NCBI RefSeq assembly: GCF_019047785.1
Contig: NZ_CP077290.1
Span: 2,046,001-2,110,000 of the forward strand
Reading direction: 5' to 3'
Origin: Enterobacter cancerogenus
Lineage (GTDB): Bacteria > Pseudomonadota > Gammaproteobacteria > Enterobacterales > Enterobacteriaceae
Length of the DNA: 64,000 bases
The translations under genes were made by a program, and so were the position numbers. Of the stretch, positions 17,340-25,399 are shown one piece after another (position 1 is the first letter of the stretch; each line of letters begins with the position of its first letter). The notes beneath the pieces are model-generated. The model made no database searches. It was not told the origin of the DNA and was given only the letters and a program-made list of their open reading frames with translations.

Positions 17340-18347
17340 ATGAAGCGAAAGACAAAAGTGACGATGAACGACATTGCGCGGGCGGCGGGGGTGTCGCAGG
17401 CGACGGTATCGCTGGTGCTTAGCCAGTCGCGCAACATCAAGCTCAGCGACGAAACCCGCCAGCGGGTGATCGGCATTGCCACCGACCTGGGCTACGACCG
17501 TCTTCCCGCCGTCCACGCCCCGCGCAACCAGGAAGAGATCGCCCTGCTGGTGAGCTCGCTACAAAGCTACGATCCCTTTATCGACGCCATCAGCCAGGCG
17601 CGGGAAGCCGCGTGGCGCAACGAAGCGCTGCTCACGGTGTACGATTACGGGGATGACATTGAGCTGGCCCTGAACATCATCCGCCAGCTGGAGAAACGCA
17701 ACTGCATCGGGATTATCCTCGCCTCCCCCGTCACCACGCTGGTGGACATGACCGCGTTTCAGGACTGCACCCGCATTCCGCTGGTGCTGCTCAACCAGCG
17801 CGACCCCGGCTCGCCGCTACTGCCCTCCTTTGTTCCGGACGACTTCGCCAACGCTTTCCAGGTGACGAAACACCTCATCGTCTGCGGCGCGACGCGCATC
17901 GCCCACATCACCGGCGAGAGCTGGATGGAGGCCTCACGCCAGCGTCTGGCAGGCTACCAGGCCGCCTTACAGCAGGCCGGTTTAACATGTGACGAGAGCC
18001 TGGTGCGCCAGACCAACTGGCAGTTCAGCGAGTCTTTTACCGCTACCGCCTCCCTGCTTGAGATGGCCGAACGCCCGGACGCCATCTTCTGCGCCAGCGA
18101 CTGGCTGGCGATCGGCTGCTATCAGGCGCTGGCGGTGAACGGCGTTCGTCTCCCGCAGGATATGCTGCTGGCGGGTTACGACGACCAGAAGATCTCCGAG
18201 CAGCTCACCCCGCCGCTGACCAGTATTCAACTGCCCTACAGCGAACTGGGCCGGCTGGCGGTGGAGTACCTGTGTAATCAGGAAGATGCCGCCACGCACG
18301 TGACGCTGGCGGGCCGATTGAAGGTGCGGGCATCAAGCCTCGTCTGA
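17340..18347 (+). CDS. LacI-family transcriptional regulator
   Basis: A 335-residue repressor. The headpiece (TMNDIARAAGVSQATVSLVL) and hinge helix occupy residues 8-60; the rest is a periplasmic-binding-protein-like sugar sensor ending PYSELGRLAVEYL. It is divergent from the glycosidase-symporter operon and very probably represses it until the sugar is present. Its last 15 bases overlap the convergent fosA gene. Confidence 0.93.
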   Translation: MKRKTKVTMNDIARAAGVSQATVSLVLSQSRNIKLSDETRQRVIGIATDLGYDRLPAVHAPRNQEEIALLVSSLQSYDPFIDAISQAREAAWRNEALLTVYDYGDDIELALNIIRQLEKRNCIGIILASPVTTLVDMTAFQDCTRIPLVLLNQRDPGSPLLPSFVPDDFANAFQVTKHLIVCGATRIAHITGESWMEASRQRLAGYQAALQQAGLTCDESLVRQTNWQFSESFTATASLLEMAERPDAIFCASDWLAIGCYQALAVNGVRLPQDMLLAGYDDQKISEQLTPPLTSIQLPYSELGRLAVEYLCNQEDAATHVTLAGRLKVRASSLV

Positions 18348-18758
18348 GGTAAAGACCATGCCCGCATAGGGCTTCTCGCGACACGCCGCCAGCCGCGCGG
18401 CGAGGTTGCCCACATGTAACTCCAGCTTGTGCCCATCCGGGTCGAGAAAATAGAACGACGCCCCCTCGCTTTTGTTCTGCTTCCAGACGGTGACGCCTGC
18501 CTGTTCCAGCCTGCGTGAGAGCGGTTCAAAATCCGCCTCCGCCACGGTAAACGCGTAGTGGGTATAGTCGCTCTCCTGCGGTGGCACATACCGGCGCGCC
18601 TCGTCGTATGACAGGCAGACCCACAGATCGCCGCAGGTGAGATAGGCCCCGGTATTCCAGCGAGTGTGCAGCGTCAGCCTCAGCAGTTCGTGCCAGAAGG
18701 TGACGCTTTTATTCAGGTCGCTGACCGCGAGGGTCAGGTGGTTGAGTGATTGCAGCAC
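18333..18758 (-). CDS. fosA: FosA glutathione transferase (fosfomycin resistance)
   Basis: A 141-residue VOC-fold metalloenzyme. It begins MLQSLNHLTLAVSDLNKSV and contains DYTHYAF, WKQNKSEGASFYFLDPDGH and ACREKPYAGM, all hallmarks of FosA, which adds glutathione to fosfomycin using Mn2+ and K+. The metal ligands are H7, H67 and E113, shifted by three from H64 and E110 of the Pseudomonas enzyme because of a 3-residue insertion. The gene sits in core-like DNA between a LacI regulator and trpS2 without any insertion sequence, so it is the intrinsic chromosomal copy. Confidence 0.93.
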   Translation of the reverse strand: MLQSLNHLTLAVSDLNKSVTFWHELLRLTLHTRWNTGAYLTCGDLWVCLSYDEARRYVPPQESDYTHYAFTVAEADFEPLSRRLEQAGVTVWKQNKSEGASFYFLDPDGHKLELHVGNLAARLAACREKPYAGMVFTSDEA

Positions 18759-18900
18759 TGAAAACCTTCTTATTGATGGGTAGGCCTTGAGGCAAAGTTA
18801 ATATCTATCCAACTATAGATATCCCCCCAAAAATGACAGCAGCAAAAAAAGAGGCGTTCTCATATAGTGGTTCGTCTTTACTCCACATTACCAACACAAA

Positions 18901-19452
18901 ATGAAAACAAAATCATCCTTTTGGACCAACAATCTTTTCTTTCTAATTTTAGCCATCCTTCTCTGTATAACAGGGTGCGGCATCGTTCGTTACACCAGTC
19001 TGAATACCGCGTGGCTATTTTTGCTGGCTGGACTGTCTATTGGCTTTTTATCGATACTGGAAAGTACCCGCCTCGATCGCAGAATGAAAGGTATATCGCT
19101 TATTTTCGTAGGAATATTTTTAAGTATCGGCATTCCTGATTTATTCAATCATAGCTATGCAGACATCATGACCGACGATTTCAGAAACAGCATGGAAATT
19201 TTCAAAAATTTGGCAATCCTCGCTTGTGCTGGCGCTGGCGGAGGAATACTGGCCAACCATGCAGAAAATATCCCGGCAGTAGATGTTTTACCCAGGGACA
19301 AGGATGAGCACAGCGCCTTAGTGCTTAAGCACATTTTAGGGTTAAAGACTGATGTAACAAAACAACGTAACAGGCTGAATGAAATCCGTTTTTTCCTGGG
19401 TTTAATTACGTTTATGTTAGCAGGAGTTTTGGTAGTGCTAATTTTGAAATAG
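18901..19452 (+). CDS. Hypothetical inner-membrane protein
   Basis: A 183-residue protein with about four hydrophobic segments: residues 10-30, 38-55, 62-80 and the C-terminal LGLITFMLAGVLVVLILK. The charged middle (about residues 120-160, DVLPRDKDEHSALVLK) is probably cytoplasmic. Base composition is lower in GC than its neighbours. I do not recognise the family. It ends 56 bases before the trpS2 leader peptide. Confidence 0.65.
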   Translation: MKTKSSFWTNNLFFLILAILLCITGCGIVRYTSLNTAWLFLLAGLSIGFLSILESTRLDRRMKGISLIFVGIFLSIGIPDLFNHSYADIMTDDFRNSMEIFKNLAILACAGAGGGILANHAENIPAVDVLPRDKDEHSALVLKHILGLKTDVTKQRNRLNEIRFFLGLITFMLAGVLVVLILK

Positions 19453-19508
19453 TTATAAAAAACATAAAGGCGGTTCAACCTTCTGCATAACCGTGATAGG
19501 TTAGCAAG

Positions 19509-19562
19509 ATGAACACTCTTTCTTCCTTACATACCGTAAACCGCTGGTGGCAGCCTTCTTAA
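19509..19562 (+). CDS. trpS2 leader peptide (Trp-Trp attenuator peptide)
   Basis: The frame encodes a 17-residue peptide, MNTLSSLHTVNRWWQPS, with two adjacent tryptophan codons at 19545-19550. It lies about 100 bases upstream of a tryptophanyl-tRNA synthetase gene and is followed by alternative hairpins. Stalling at the Trp codons when charged tRNA-Trp is short would cover the first hairpin strand and favour the antiterminator. Neither the peptide nor its small size would be caught by ordinary gene calling. Confidence 0.8.
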   Translation: MNTLSSLHTVNRWWQPS

Positions 19563-19614
19563 AGGCGGCCCGGAGTTGTTTTCCCATTTTCAGATAGCCG
19601 CCGAAAGGCGGCTT
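19551..19614 (+). promoter_or_regulatory. Tryptophan attenuator of trpS2
   Basis: Four pairing strands can be read: GCAGCCTT (from 19551), AAGGCGGC (19561-19568), AGCCGCC (19595-19601) and GGCGGCT (19606-19612). Strands 1:2 and 3:4 form the default fold, where 3:4 is a GAAA-loop terminator followed by Ts. Strands 2:3 form the antiterminator. Confidence 0.75.
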
Positions 19615-19661
19615 TCACACATTTAAGACCCCTTTCGGCAATTGCACATTAAGGAGTCTTT

Positions 19662-20666
19662 ATGAACGCGCAAACCATCCTCACCGGCGACCGTCCAACC
19701 GGCCCGCTGCATCTCGGCCATTTCGTCGGATCGCTGCGCCAGCGCGTGGCGCTCCAGCAGACGCATAACCAGTTTGTACTCATTGCCGACCTGCAGGGCC
19801 TGACCGACAACGGCAGCAACCCGCAGAAGATCCGCGATAACATCCCTGAAGTGCTGGCCGACTATCTTGCGGCGGGCATCGACCCGAACCTGACCACGAT
19901 CTGCCTGCAATCCGCCCTGCCCGCCCTCGCCGAGCTGACGATGCTGTATATGAACATCGTCACCGTCGCCCGCGTGGAGCGTAATCCGACGGTGAAAAAC
20001 GAGATTGCGCAGAAGGGTTTTGCCCGCTCGCTGCCTGTTGGGTTTATGGCCTACCCCATCAGCCAGGCGGCGGACATCACCGCGTTTAAGGCCGAGTGCG
20101 TGCCCGTCGGCGACGACCAGCTGCCGATGATTGAGCAGACCAACGAGATTGTGCACAAGATGAACAGCCTGCTGCCGACGCCAGTGCTGCGCCACTGTAA
20201 GGCGATGCTAAGCGACACCAGCCGCCTGCCCGGCATCGACGGCAGCGCCAAAATGTCGAAATCGCTCGGCAACACGCTGCACCTTTCGGCCAGCGAAGAG
20301 ACTATCCACCGTGCGGTCAGCGCGATGTACACCGACCCGAACCACCTCAAGGTGAGCGATCCGGGGCAAATTGAAGGAAACGTGGTGTTTACTTACCTCG
20401 ACGCGTTTCATCCGGATAAAGCCAAAGTGGCGGCGATGAAGGCACATTATCAGGCGGGCGGGCTTGGGGACAGTATGTGTAAGAACGAACTGGAGGCGTG
20501 CCTGCAGGAATTGATTACGCCGATGCGGGAGCGGAGGGCGATGTACATGCAGGATAAAGGGGAACTGATGGCGATGCTTAAGCGCGGGACCGAACGGGCG
20601 CAGGGAGTGACGCAAGGGACGTTGAGGGAGGTGAAGGTTGGGCTGGGGGTGCCGGTGTTTAGTTAA
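19662..20666 (+). CDS. trpS2: Tryptophan-tRNA ligase, second type (TrpS2)
   Basis: A 334-residue class Ic aminoacyl-tRNA synthetase. The HIGH-like motif PLHLGH is at residues 15-20 and the KMSKS loop (SAKMSKSLGN) at about 196-200; GDRPTGPLHLGHF and YPISQAADITAF are typical of TrpRS. It is distinct from the usual trpS in the dam-rpe region and is likely a second, indolmycin-tolerant-type enzyme. The Trp-Trp leader and attenuator upstream imply expression rises when charged tRNA-Trp falls. The symbol trpS2 is by analogy. Confidence 0.92.
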   Translation: MNAQTILTGDRPTGPLHLGHFVGSLRQRVALQQTHNQFVLIADLQGLTDNGSNPQKIRDNIPEVLADYLAAGIDPNLTTICLQSALPALAELTMLYMNIVTVARVERNPTVKNEIAQKGFARSLPVGFMAYPISQAADITAFKAECVPVGDDQLPMIEQTNEIVHKMNSLLPTPVLRHCKAMLSDTSRLPGIDGSAKMSKSLGNTLHLSASEETIHRAVSAMYTDPNHLKVSDPGQIEGNVVFTYLDAFHPDKAKVAAMKAHYQAGGLGDSMCKNELEACLQELITPMRERRAMYMQDKGELMAMLKRGTERAQGVTQGTLREVKVGLGVPVFS

Positions 20667-20838
20667 AGTAGATTTAGCGGTGGAGTGCGTGGGATTGACA
20701 CAAAGCCGCTGATTATCTCATTAAAGATATAATTGATACCTCTAACAATTCTTAATTTCTTATTTAGATAATATAAATTGCTTCAATCACATTAATATTA
20801 GATTGATAAATCCTTTATTGCGTATTTAAAGGATTTTT

Positions 20839-21522
20839 ATGGCTGATGTAGAAGGTATAGCCCGGAGATTATGCAGCATAATAGTTTCTCCTGATACAGT
20901 TACTGGGCTTATAAATGGAGGGCTATCTGTACCGCTAGATTATGGGTATCTGGTTTATGGTATCTTTGACACAGATACCAGGTTTGCTCGTGAAACTCAA
21001 CGCATACGAATAGTCACCGCCATAAAAAACGATATTTTGAATTACGAAAACATTGTCAACGCAGTCAAAGTTATATTCAAAGCGTTCAACAGATATTTAA
21101 CTGAAGCGGAACAGGATAAAATATACAGATCTGTAATGACTTCAATTGCGGGTAGAATATCAACAAATATTATTGCATCAACTATTGCGAAGCATGTTAT
21201 TGAAAGAACGTCCTTCACATTAGTTGTTTTTAAAGGGAAAGGTAATCCCATCACGGCACTAAGTACACTTCTTTTGTTTGGGGGAATGGCTGAACGCTCA
21301 ATCAGAACATCTGACGGACTCAAAGCCGAAACCCCAGAGGTATATCAACTTCTGAGACCCAGAGACTACGATTTACTTTATTTTTTGTTCGCTGATGCCG
21401 TCCAACCTTTCGTAGACGCTATCCATGCAGGTTATTCAGAAGGTATGCCTGTATTTAATCAGATCATGAAGAAAGTTAATGAAACATTAATTTTACACAC
21501 TACAGCAGGAACGTATGAGTAA
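20839..21522 (+). CDS. Unknown protein upstream of an orphan hcp (candidate T6SS effector)
   Basis: A 227-residue protein of unrecognised family, AT-rich, starting MADVEGIARRLCSIIVSPDT. It is helical overall, with moderately hydrophobic stretches near residues 105-125 and 135-155 (ITALSTLLLFGGMAE) but no signal peptide. Its stop overlaps the start of a four-helix membrane protein by 8 bases, and an hcp gene follows 2 bases after that. The order cargo, membrane protein, Hcp suggests an effector-immunity pair loaded on Hcp; the membrane immunity protein hints at a membrane or periplasmic target. This role is an inference from context only. Confidence 0.6.
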   Translation: MADVEGIARRLCSIIVSPDTVTGLINGGLSVPLDYGYLVYGIFDTDTRFARETQRIRIVTAIKNDILNYENIVNAVKVIFKAFNRYLTEAEQDKIYRSVMTSIAGRISTNIIASTIAKHVIERTSFTLVVFKGKGNPITALSTLLLFGGMAERSIRTSDGLKAETPEVYQLLRPRDYDLLYFLFADAVQPFVDAIHAGYSEGMPVFNQIMKKVNETLILHTTAGTYE

Positions 21523-21862
21523 GTTTATTATCCCAATTATAAACCTGCTTCTTTGCTCGTATTTAATCTTAGCCTATATCGTTTGCTGGGTTGAATTCGA
21601 AACCTGGCATGATAAAACAATCGCCTTTTGCATCATCACCATAAGCGCTTACATTATTTCATTAGTAATGAATAAATTACTGCCAGGAAAGATATCTATT
21701 TTTGGTGGAATCCTGGATGTGTTATCAGGTCCCTTAATGATCATCGGTGCATTTGCCTGTATAGCTCTTCTTGAACCATGGCCTATGAAACTTATTGGCT
21801 TATTCATATGGGTCGTAGTGATGTTGCGTCTACCTTCTTTTGTAAATATAGATGAGGAATAA
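21515..21862 (+). CDS. Small four-helix membrane protein, probable immunity protein
   Basis: A 115-residue protein with predicted membrane spans at about residues 4-25, 35-55, 62-85 and 90-107. It overlaps the preceding gene by 8 bases and is 2 bases before hcp, so all three are one transcript. Size and topology resemble immunity proteins to pore-forming or peptidoglycan-targeting toxins. No family could be named. Confidence 0.6.
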   Translation: MSKFIIPIINLLLCSYLILAYIVCWVEFETWHDKTIAFCIITISAYIISLVMNKLLPGKISIFGGILDVLSGPLMIIGAFACIALLEPWPMKLIGLFIWVVVMLRLPSFVNIDEE

Positions 21863-21864
21863 TC

Positions 21865-22344
21865 ATGCCAAATCCAGCATATCTTTGGTTAACTGATGCT
21901 AATGGCTCACCAGTCATAGGAGGTTCCATGGTGTACGGTCGGTTAGGCGCTATTGAATTAAAAGCAGTTGCTCATCACCTCAGCATTCCTGTGAGTGGAA
22001 ATACAGGCCGATTAACAGGTACTCGTGTACATACACCGATTGCGGTTCAAAAAGAGTTTGATAAAACAACACCCGTTCTCTTCAGGGCGCTGTGTGAAAA
22101 CCAAACACTAAAATCGGCTACGATAAAAATGTATCAAATAGATGATGCAGGAATCGAAAGAGAATATTTCAACATTATCCTGGAGAATGTAAAAATTATG
22201 GGTATTACGCCAAATCTGTTCCCGGGTTCTGGAACAGGAACGCATACAGAGACGATCGAGCTAAGATATGAGGCAATCACCTGGAAACACTGTGACGGGA
22301 ATATAGTTTACAAAGATGCCTGGAATCATTTGGCGATAGCCTGA
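21865..22344 (+). CDS. hcp: Hcp-family type VI secretion tube protein (orphan)
   Basis: A 159-residue Hcp protein. It begins with MPNPAYLWLTDANGSPVIGG and contains the typical HTPIAVQKEFDKTTPVLFRAL and IELRYEAITWKHCDGNIVYKDAW segments. Hcp hexamers form the inner tube of the type VI apparatus and can carry small effectors inside the ring. No other T6SS structural gene is in the window, so this is an orphan copy that must use a main cluster elsewhere. Its upstream partners are probably its cargo and immunity genes. Confidence 0.92.
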   Translation: MPNPAYLWLTDANGSPVIGGSMVYGRLGAIELKAVAHHLSIPVSGNTGRLTGTRVHTPIAVQKEFDKTTPVLFRALCENQTLKSATIKMYQIDDAGIEREYFNIILENVKIMGITPNLFPGSGTGTHTETIELRYEAITWKHCDGNIVYKDAWNHLAIA

Positions 22345-22911
<567 letters not shown>

Positions 22912-22921
22912 GGAGAGGATG

Positions 22922-23668
22922 ATGGATATCCCACGTATTTTTACCATCAGCGAAAGCGAACATCGCATTCATAACCCGTTCACACCGGAAAAATATGCCA
23001 CGCTGGGCCGCGTATTACGCATGAAGCCAGGCACGCGTATTCTCGATCTCGGCAGTGGTTCGGGGGAGATGTTGTGCACCTGGGCGCGCGATCATGGCAT
23101 TACTGGCACCGGCATCGACCTGAGCCCTCTCTTCACCAAACAGGCAAAGCGCCGGGCTGACGAACTCGGCGTGAGCGAACGCGTGCGTTTTATTCATCAC
23201 GACGCGGCCGGATACGTCGCAGATGAAAAATGTGATGTTGCGGCCTGCGTGGGCGCGGCCTGGATTGCAGGCGGCGTTACCGGGACGATGGCCCTACTGG
23301 CAAAAAGCCTCCGGCCTGGCGGGATGATGCTCATCGGCGAACCTTACTGGCGTCAGGTTCCGGCAAATGAAGATATCGCCCAGGCCTGTGGCGTCTCGTC
23401 GGTGGCCGATTTCCTCACTCTGCCCGACCTTGTCGACTCTTTCGATGAACAGGGCTATGACCTGGTCGAAATGGTACTGGCAGACCAGGAAGGCTGGGAC
23501 AGATACGAAGCCGCAAAATGGATGACCATGCATCGCTGGCTGGAAGCAAACCCAGACGATGAATTTGCGCAGGAGGTCCGGGCGGAGCTGACGGCTGCGC
23601 CCAAGCGCCACGTCACGTACGTACGGGAATACTTCGGCTGGGGCGTATTTGCGCTGATGGCCCGATAG
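22922..23668 (+). CDS. yjhP: SAM-dependent methyltransferase YjhP
   Basis: A 248-residue class I methyltransferase. Motif I is ILDLGSGSGEML (about residue 40), followed by the acidic GTGIDLS loop; the sequence closely resembles E. coli YjhP. The target is unknown. It lies 10 bases after yjhX and follows AAGGAG at a good distance for the second of two tandem ATGs (22922). In E. coli K-12 yjhX, yjhQ and yjhP lie together in the KpLE2 element at leuX, which ties this region to that site. Confidence 0.92.
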   Translation: MDIPRIFTISESEHRIHNPFTPEKYATLGRVLRMKPGTRILDLGSGSGEMLCTWARDHGITGTGIDLSPLFTKQAKRRADELGVSERVRFIHHDAAGYVADEKCDVAACVGAAWIAGGVTGTMALLAKSLRPGGMMLIGEPYWRQVPANEDIAQACGVSSVADFLTLPDLVDSFDEQGYDLVEMVLADQEGWDRYEAAKWMTMHRWLEANPDDEFAQEVRAELTAAPKRHVTYVREYFGWGVFALMAR

Positions 23669-23677
23669 CCTGAAACA

Positions 23678-23710
23678 GGCGGTATAGCCTTAAGACTATA
23701 CCGCCCTTTT
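23678..23710 (+). terminator. Rho-independent terminator after yjhP
   Basis: GGCGGTATAG pairs exactly with CTATACCGCC across an 8-base loop, and CTTTTC follows. Confidence 0.88.
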
Positions 23711-23776
23711 CTCTTAAGGTTGTATCACAGGGTATCAGGCGGTGCAGAGTAAATATAAACGCGGATACAGGAAGGT

Positions 23777-24229
23777 TTATCTGCGTTTAATTACCGGGAT
23801 ATCACCCGTATCATTCAGTGCCCCGGGAAATGTGATTAACCACTGCGCGACTTTCTGCTTATTTATATTCGTCATACTCATGCCTTCCAGGCATCCCCAT
23901 AATTCTCTTGTATGTTGTGGCGTAATCACAATACAGTCTTTCATCACTCTGATTTTCACGGGCATGCCGTCGATAAAGCCCGCCCGGGTTAACCAACCGC
24001 CGCCGAGAGGAAGATATTTATTCTCCACGCGTGCATACAGTTCGCAGCAGGCAGCGCTCTCCTCCGGCGTTGCTGCCCGTGGATGCGCGGGCGCGCTTTC
24101 CGGTCGGTTGCCGTGTAAACGGCGGGGGCTGTTTTTGCGTACCCGCTCGCGGTTTTCAATCATGCCGGTGAAAGCGTCTGATTCTGTTTTGCAAACAGTA
24201 AACTCTGGCTTAAAATTCGTCGCAGCCAT
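23777..24229 (-). CDS. SymE-like toxin
   Basis: A 150-residue protein whose C-terminal half matches the SymE/AbrB-like fold: YLPLGGGWLTRAGFIDGMPV then KIRVMKDCIVITPQHTREL. SymE is an SOS-induced nuclease-type toxin controlled in E. coli by the antisense RNA SymR. The N-terminal 60 residues are polar and unlike E. coli SymE. The start at 24229 has GGAG six bases upstream; an ATG at 24241 would add four residues. I could not identify a SymR-like antisense promoter by eye. Confidence 0.75.
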   Translation of the reverse strand: MAATNFKPEFTVCKTESDAFTGMIENRERVRKNSPRRLHGNRPESAPAHPRAATPEESAACCELYARVENKYLPLGGGWLTRAGFIDGMPVKIRVMKDCIVITPQHTRELWGCLEGMSMTNINKQKVAQWLITFPGALNDTGDIPVIKRR

Positions 24230-24532
24230 TTTCAACTCCATCTTAGTTGTTTGTGGTTAGCGGTATGAGGGTGTTGCAGCACCTTCATATCGCGAATTCT
24301 TCGTTAAATATTCTTCGAGACTTCCTTTGCCGTTCGGCGTAATTTCTGGTGACCATTATACAGGGCTGAATATAAACACAGCAGTTTGGTGTAGGGGAAA
24401 TTTGGAATTTGCGAGGGGGATTCAGGAAATGAAATCAGACGAACTGAAGCAAGATTCTAACGCAAGGTTTTGGTTCTAAATCACTGGAAAGCCTTTCGAG
24501 AAGAAAAAGCACAGCGAAGCACTCTTATTTGT
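24230..24532. other. Intergenic junction between the SymE-like gene and the dnd regulator
   Basis: About 300 bases of AT-rich sequence with no credible gene. It is the left border of the phosphorothioation locus. Confidence 0.4.
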
Positions 24533-24841
24533 TTAGAGCTGCTGAAGGATGTTTTTTTTCTTCTCCGAGTCCAATTTCGGCCAAAGACGGACTAAAGAGG
24601 CCAGTTCATCATCTTCTGTGTAGAAGTATGCTACAGGCACTTCGAGAACTTTAGCGAGATGCCGAACGACTTCAATGCTTGCCTGGTGAACCCCTTTCTC
24701 GTAGCGGTTGATACGCGCGCTTGCTGCAAACTCATCTATGCCAGCCAAAATACCCAGGTTTTTTTGCGATAACGCCATGTCCAAGCGCACCTCTTTGAGG
24801 CGTCGACTGAAGAGCTGATTGTGGAAATTGGATGTTTTCAT
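24533..24841 (-). CDS. XRE-family regulator of the phosphorothioation locus
   Basis: A 102-residue Cro/CI-type regulator. The helix-turn-helix spans residues 15-60 (LKEVRLDMALSQKNLGILAG), then RINRYEKGVHQ, with a YFYTEDDELASL tail. Its start codon abuts the first of four ACTACG-N5-CGTAGT palindromes, so it almost certainly represses itself. The other sites stretch toward the divergent small regulator and dndB, so it probably controls both directions. Confidence 0.88.
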   Translation of the reverse strand: MKTSNFHNQLFSRRLKEVRLDMALSQKNLGILAGIDEFAASARINRYEKGVHQASIEVVRHLAKVLEVPVAYFYTEDDELASLVRLWPKLDSEKKKNILQQL

Positions 24842-24842
24842 A

Positions 24843-25004
24843 ACTACGATAATCGTAGTTAATGCCTAAGGAAGATACTACGTTTTACGTAGTGCAAACA
24901 CTAGATTGATTTTCACGTAAGGATTTCACAAATCCTCGAGCACCCTCGCAAAACTACGTAAAACGTAGTTTTATGGATTCCAAAGAAGCTACGAATAACG
25001 TAGT
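24843..25004. promoter_or_regulatory. Four palindromic operators between the divergent regulators
   Basis: ACTACGATAATCGTAGT (24843-24859), ACTACGTTTTACGTAGT (24877-24893), ACTACGTAAAACGTAGT (24953-24969) and GCTACGAATAACGTAGT (24988-25004) share arms ACTACG and CGTAGT with a 5-base centre; only the last has one arm mismatch. Centre-to-centre distances are 34, 76 and 35 bases, so they form two pairs. The natural ligand is the XRE protein. Confidence 0.85.
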
Positions 25005-25043
25005 GTCTGGTACAGTCATCTTTTCTCAAGGGGGATATGAAGA

Positions 25044-25307
25044 ATGGTTTGGTACAAAGCATGTGTTTTAGCGGTTCTCAAAAGGAAAGAGGTTTCGCTC
25101 GCCACCTTAGGTGTCAGCTCCTACACAACGATTAACGCTCTTGTGAGACCTTGGCACAAAGTAAACTTCTTCCATGCCAGAGCAATTGGTATCAATCCAG
25201 AGCTCATACGGCCACGTTGTTACTCCAAATCTTTGGCTCAAGGGGTTTACATTCAAGAAGAATCAAGCACAGCAAAGAGTTACGTCAAATCATACGTAAA
25301 TCTTTAA
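25044..25307 (+). CDS. Ner/Nlp-like winged helix-turn-helix protein
   Basis: An 87-residue protein. WYKACVLAVLKRKEVSLATL, then INALVRPWHKVNFFHARAIG and INPELIRPRCY, follow the Ner-like pattern (RPWPKGE, IADALGI, PEEIWPSRY) of phage Mu Ner and SfsB. The conserved lysine-glycine of the family is replaced by KV. It is probably a DNA-binding regulator of the dnd operon; two TTACGT-N8-ACGTAA palindromes lie at its 3' end and before dndB and could be its sites. Confidence 0.7.
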   Translation: MVWYKACVLAVLKRKEVSLATLGVSSYTTINALVRPWHKVNFFHARAIGINPELIRPRCYSKSLAQGVYIQEESSTAKSYVKSYVNL

Positions 25308-25372
25308 CAATTCGTGTTTTATCATCATAAAAATTTCGTTCTAAGAAATTTTTTACGTAAAATATAACGTAA
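25280..25372. promoter_or_regulatory. Two TTACGT-N8-ACGTAA palindromes before dndB
   Basis: Identical half-sites with the same 8-base spacing occur at 25280-25299 (inside the end of the Ner-like gene) and 25353-25372 (27 bases before dndB). They differ from the ACTACG family in arm and spacer, so a second regulator probably binds here. Confidence 0.7.
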
Positions 25373-25399
25373 TTGCGCCTTTAAAACAGGGACTAGAAC

